A DNA stretch of 22,352 bases, taken from positions 1-22,352 of the forward strand of contig JABYQS010000445.1 in the NCBI GenBank assembly GCA_022592435.1. Direction: 5' to 3'. The stretch comes from Cerioporus squamosus. Lineage: Eukaryota > Basidiomycota > Agaricomycetes > Polyporales > Polyporaceae. The position numbers and the translations under genes were made by a program. Positions within the stretch are counted from its first letter, which is position 1. Every line of letters begins with the position of its first letter. Under the pieces are notes generated by a model. That model saw only the letters and a list, made by a program, of their open reading frames with translations. It was not told the origin of the DNA and searched no databases. This document shows, one piece after another, positions 19,936-22,352 of the stretch.

Positions 19936-20018
19936 CTAGTCCCAATGACCAGGTTATATTAGCACAGAGACAAGGGGAAAGTACATGGGGGAAAGCGCAC
20001 CTAGTCCCAATGACCAGG
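19936..20018. repeat. 18-bp direct repeat pair inside the gypsy-2 LTR
   Basis: CTAGTCCCAATGACCAGG occurs exactly at 19936-19953 and again at 20001-20018, 65 bases apart, downstream of the TATA box in the direction of transcription. Confidence 0.9.
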
Positions 20019-20053
20019 AGGTCGAGATGGGGACCAGGTAAGCGCTGGGAGGG

Positions 20054-20062
20054 CCTTATATA
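20054..20062 (-). promoter_or_regulatory. TATA box of the gypsy-2 LTR
   Basis: The minus strand reads CTAGTATATAAGGCCC, a consensus TATA box placed between the pyrimidine-rich U3 and the putative R/U5. Confidence 0.6.
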
Positions 20063-20350
20063 CTAGTCTACTCTGAACAATCACGTGCCAGTGGAAGTGA
20101 CTCATGCGGGAAAGGGAGCGAGGCTGTACGAGTGGGAGACAAAAGGGTGGGAAAACACATGGTAACGGGATGGTAAGTGCGAGAACAAGGCATGCGGTCG
20201 CGGGAACAGAGCATACGGGCGCGAGAATGAAATCAAGGGGTCCAAAATGGGATGTGTACGAAGTAGGAAAGGGATCAAGATGGGAAAGTGGAAGTTCCAG
20301 GGAAAACGAAAAGGAACGAAAAGGGGTGCTGGTCCACTGACCGTGACATT

Positions 20351-20361
20351 ACCCCCCTCCT
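20351..20361 (-). other. Polypurine tract of gypsy-2
   Basis: The minus strand reads AGGAGGGGGG, two bases before the LTR start TGTCACGG. It overlaps the stop codon of the pol frame (ACT TAG GAG…), a compact arrangement common in fungal gypsy elements. In the family it primes plus-strand DNA synthesis. Confidence 0.8.
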
Positions 20362-22352
20362 AAGTCCGACGGTCCCCGACGGACCTAGAGCCCGGGCGTC
20401 GTCCAGAGGCCCATTCGAATGGGGACGGCTCAGTGACGGTCAGGTTGTGTAGGGGTTGCCAGGGTAGGGAGTCGAACACAGTGGAGGCAATGCGTCGAGG
20501 GGCGTTGGGGTTACGCTGGTGGAACTCATCGATGAGCTCCTGACAGTGGGTGAGGCCTTTCGCGGTTCCCAACTGTCATCGCCCTCACCGTATCCCTTCC
20601 AGCGGACCAGGTACTGGAACTGATTGCGGTAAGTGCGACTGTCCAGGATTGCCTCAACCTCGTACTCCAGTTCGCCCTCCACCTCGACCGGTTCTGGTGG
20701 GGGTGGTTGTTCTCCATTGACCTCGTTACCCTTCCAGGGTGTGAGACGGTCAACGTGGATCACGTCGTGCCGGTTCTGCATGGACGGAGGTAGCGAGAGA
20801 CGATATGTGAGGTCGCCGGTCCGTTCGAGGACTTCATACGGGCCTAGGCGACGTGGACCGAGCTTGCGACTGGCCTGATGGATGGTGACGTCTCGTGCGT
20901 CCAACCAGACACGGTCGCCCACCTTGAATTCGTGAGGCTTAGGCTTCCCGAGCTCGAACCGTTCCTTCATCGCCACCTTCTCCATACGCAGGGCCGCCTC
21001 AGCCTCACGTCGTACCTCTCGCAGTGTCTCTAGGCGCTGGTCCAGGGTAGGGAATCGGGTGCGACCGCCGACGGGTACTGTGAAGTTCGGGCGGTAACCG
21101 TAGACCACTTCGAAGGGGGACATGTTATGAGCGGAGTGAACGCGGTTGTTGAGGACGAATTCGGCAGTGGGGAGGTGGTCGACCCAATCGTCCTGGCGTG
21201 AGTTCGTGAAGAGGCGGAGGTGCTTCTCCACCTCCTGATTCGCGCGTTCCGTCTGTCCGTTCGACTGGGGGTGGTAGGCTGTGGTCAAAGCGTGTTGAAT
21301 CCCTAGCTTCTGGTAGAGCGCTTTCATGAAGCGTGCGGCAAACTGGGGACCTCGATCGGAGACGACTTTACCGGGAATGCCATGGAGGCGGAAGATCTCG
21401 CGGTAGTGGATGTCCGCTACTCCCTCAGCGTCGACATCTGTGGTCGTGGGTAGGACATGGACCTGTTTGCTGTAGTGGTCCGTGTAGACGATGATCGCGT
21501 CGTAACCCTTGACCTTGGGAAGCCCTGTGATGAGGTCGACACCCATGGTCTGCCACAGCCCTTCTGGCACGTCGTGGGGGTGAAGGGTTCCATGGGGGTG
21601 GCGAGGAGCTTTGCGACGCTGACAGACGTCACACCCTTCGACGTACTTACGCACGAATGCAGCCTGCTGGGGCCACCAGAAGAGGCGGTCTACCAGTTCG
21701 AGTGTGCCGTTCCGTCCTGGGTGACCAGCCGTGATGGAATCGTGGCAGAGGGAGGTGACGCGTTTGCGGAGGTTTACGTCTGGAGGGACGTACAGCTTTC
21801 CGTGCCGATAGATGAGTCCATCAACCACCTCCCACTCCAGGAGACCATTCGTCAGCTTGCGCGGACCCTTCTCCTTGAGAACGCGAAGGGCTTCGACGAC
21901 CTCTGGGTCCTGAAGCTCTGCCTCGCGGATCTCCTGTTCGAGGGTGCTCGTGTCCGTGAGGGTAGCCGCGAGGGCCGCGAAGCGTTCTGGACCGAGGACG
22001 ATCTGCTCGCGATTGTCGTCAGCATCCGAGACCTGGTGGGTGGGGAGCCGTGACAAGGGGTCGGCCTGGGTGTTGGTCTTCCCAGGCTTGTGCGTGAGGC
22101 GGAAGTCGAACCGGCTCAGATACAGTGACCAGCGGGCCTGACGACGGCTGAGGTTCTGGGCCGTACGCCAGTACTCCAGGTTGCGGTGGTCCGTGACAAT
22201 CTCGAAGGGTTCTGGAAGCCCTTCCAAGTAGTGTCGCCAGTCCTCCAAGGCGCGTATGATAGCCAGCATCTCCCGGTCGTAGATCTCGTAGTTCCGCTCC
22301 GCGTCCGTCATTGACTCCGATCGGAAGGCCACTGGGTGCCACAGCCCGTCAT
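20360..22352 (-). pseudogene. Ty3/gypsy Pol 3' part: RNase H, integrase, chromodomain (one frameshift, 5'-truncated by the window)
   Basis: Numbering from 22332: the RNase H end has [20 protein letters not shown] and [10 protein letters not shown] (Asp48). The integrase zinc finger uses His197, His204, Cys234 and Cys237 (CDVCQRR). The catalytic triad is Asp266 (GVDLITGLP), Asp326 (VVSDRGPQF) and Glu362 ([10 protein letters not shown]); 35 residues lie between the last two, a DD35E integrase. A GPY motif follows ([13 protein letters not shown], 494-506), then a chromodomain from about 556 ([10 protein letters not shown]…[17 protein letters not shown]). Near 20560 the frame shifts by one base, and the true chromodomain end ([20 protein letters not shown]) continues in the next frame to the stop at 20360-20362. 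Integrase inserts the cDNA; chromodomains steer insertion toward marked chromatin. The frame is open to the right edge. Confidence 0.93.

Larger units (their letters stand above)
19906..20348 (-). mobile_element. 3' LTR of gypsy-2
   Basis: The minus strand begins TGTCACGGTC immediately after the polypurine tract and is strongly pyrimidine-rich (purine-rich on the plus strand) up to a TATA box at 20054-20062. The proposed end …GCTATCA at 19906 gives a 443-bp LTR with TG…CA ends. The inner edge is firm; the outer edge is tentative. Confidence 0.65.
19906..22352 (-). mobile_element. Ty3/gypsy chromovirus (gypsy-2), 3' half with 3' LTR
   Basis: The pol 3' region, polypurine tract and LTR lie in the correct order on the minus strand; gag, protease, RT and the 5' LTR lie beyond the right edge. 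Only one frameshift interrupts nearly 2 kb of pol, so the copy is much younger than gypsy-1. The left boundary (19906) is inferred from a TG…CA fit and is not confirmed by a partner LTR or a target duplication. Confidence 0.85.

Noticed and set aside
20104..20340. Plus-strand open frame inside the gypsy-2 LTR
   Set aside because: It is explained by the purine-rich strand of U3; the peptide is low-complexity and antisense to the element.
1..22352. TET/JBP dioxygenase gene, sometimes linked to fungal KDZ elements
   Set aside because: No HxD-type double-stranded beta-helix motif set was recognised in any frame of this window.
1..22352. tRNA, rRNA or CRISPR features
   Set aside because: No cloverleaf, rRNA core or regularly spaced repeat array was seen; the only tRNA-like sequence is the gypsy-1 primer binding site.

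Overview
The window looks like an accessory, transposon-rich stretch of a basidiomycete genome, most likely an Agaricomycete. The evidence is the gene architecture (many GT-AG introns of about 41-65 nt), a KDZ-type transposase carrying a CxC2-like cysteine cluster, Ty3/gypsy elements of fungal type, and several lineage-restricted gene families that I associate from memory with Agaricomycetes. No database search was run; all family names rest on recognition of motifs.

Layout, left to right. (1) About 1-7440, minus strand: an old Ty3/gypsy element (gypsy-1). In its own 5'->3' order it has an LTR with a TATA box, a primer binding site, a gag with a zinc knuckle, an aspartic protease in the -1 frame, and a heavily frameshifted reverse transcriptase that runs off the left edge. 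Between protease and RT sits 2.6 kb of different, GC-richer sequence. It holds a 244-bp TA-flanked MITE with perfect 23-bp terminal inverted repeats and a gene for an acidic, His-rich protein of unknown function. (2) About 7560-8239: a small acidic-protein gene. (3) 9654-13441: an eight-exon KDZ transposase broken by an in-frame TGA and by a frameshift in a (CG)6 run. (4) 14823-15606: a two-exon gene starting MGRSAKYFT. (5) 16077-17440: a four-exon gene with an Ala/Pro-rich body and a C-terminal domain resembling the RNase H1 N-terminal (viroplasmin-like) hybrid-binding fold. (6) 17679-19814, plus strand: a five-exon gene with a WFNN helix resembling a homeodomain recognition helix, divergent from gene 5 across a 238-bp shared promoter. 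(7) About 19906-22352, minus strand: the 3' half of a much younger chromoviral Ty3/gypsy element (gypsy-2), with RNase H, DD35E integrase and chromodomain, one frameshift, a polypurine tract and an LTR.

The most interesting interpretation is that genes 2-6 form a KDZ-linked gene set (transposase plus possible cargo or co-expanded partners) trapped between two gypsy insertions. This is inference: I found no terminal inverted repeats bounding the whole set. The gene models in 4-6 are spliced reconstructions in which every junction keeps frame and most introns have a branch-like CTRAC/CTGAC motif, so I regard them as good models, though their molecular functions are unknown.
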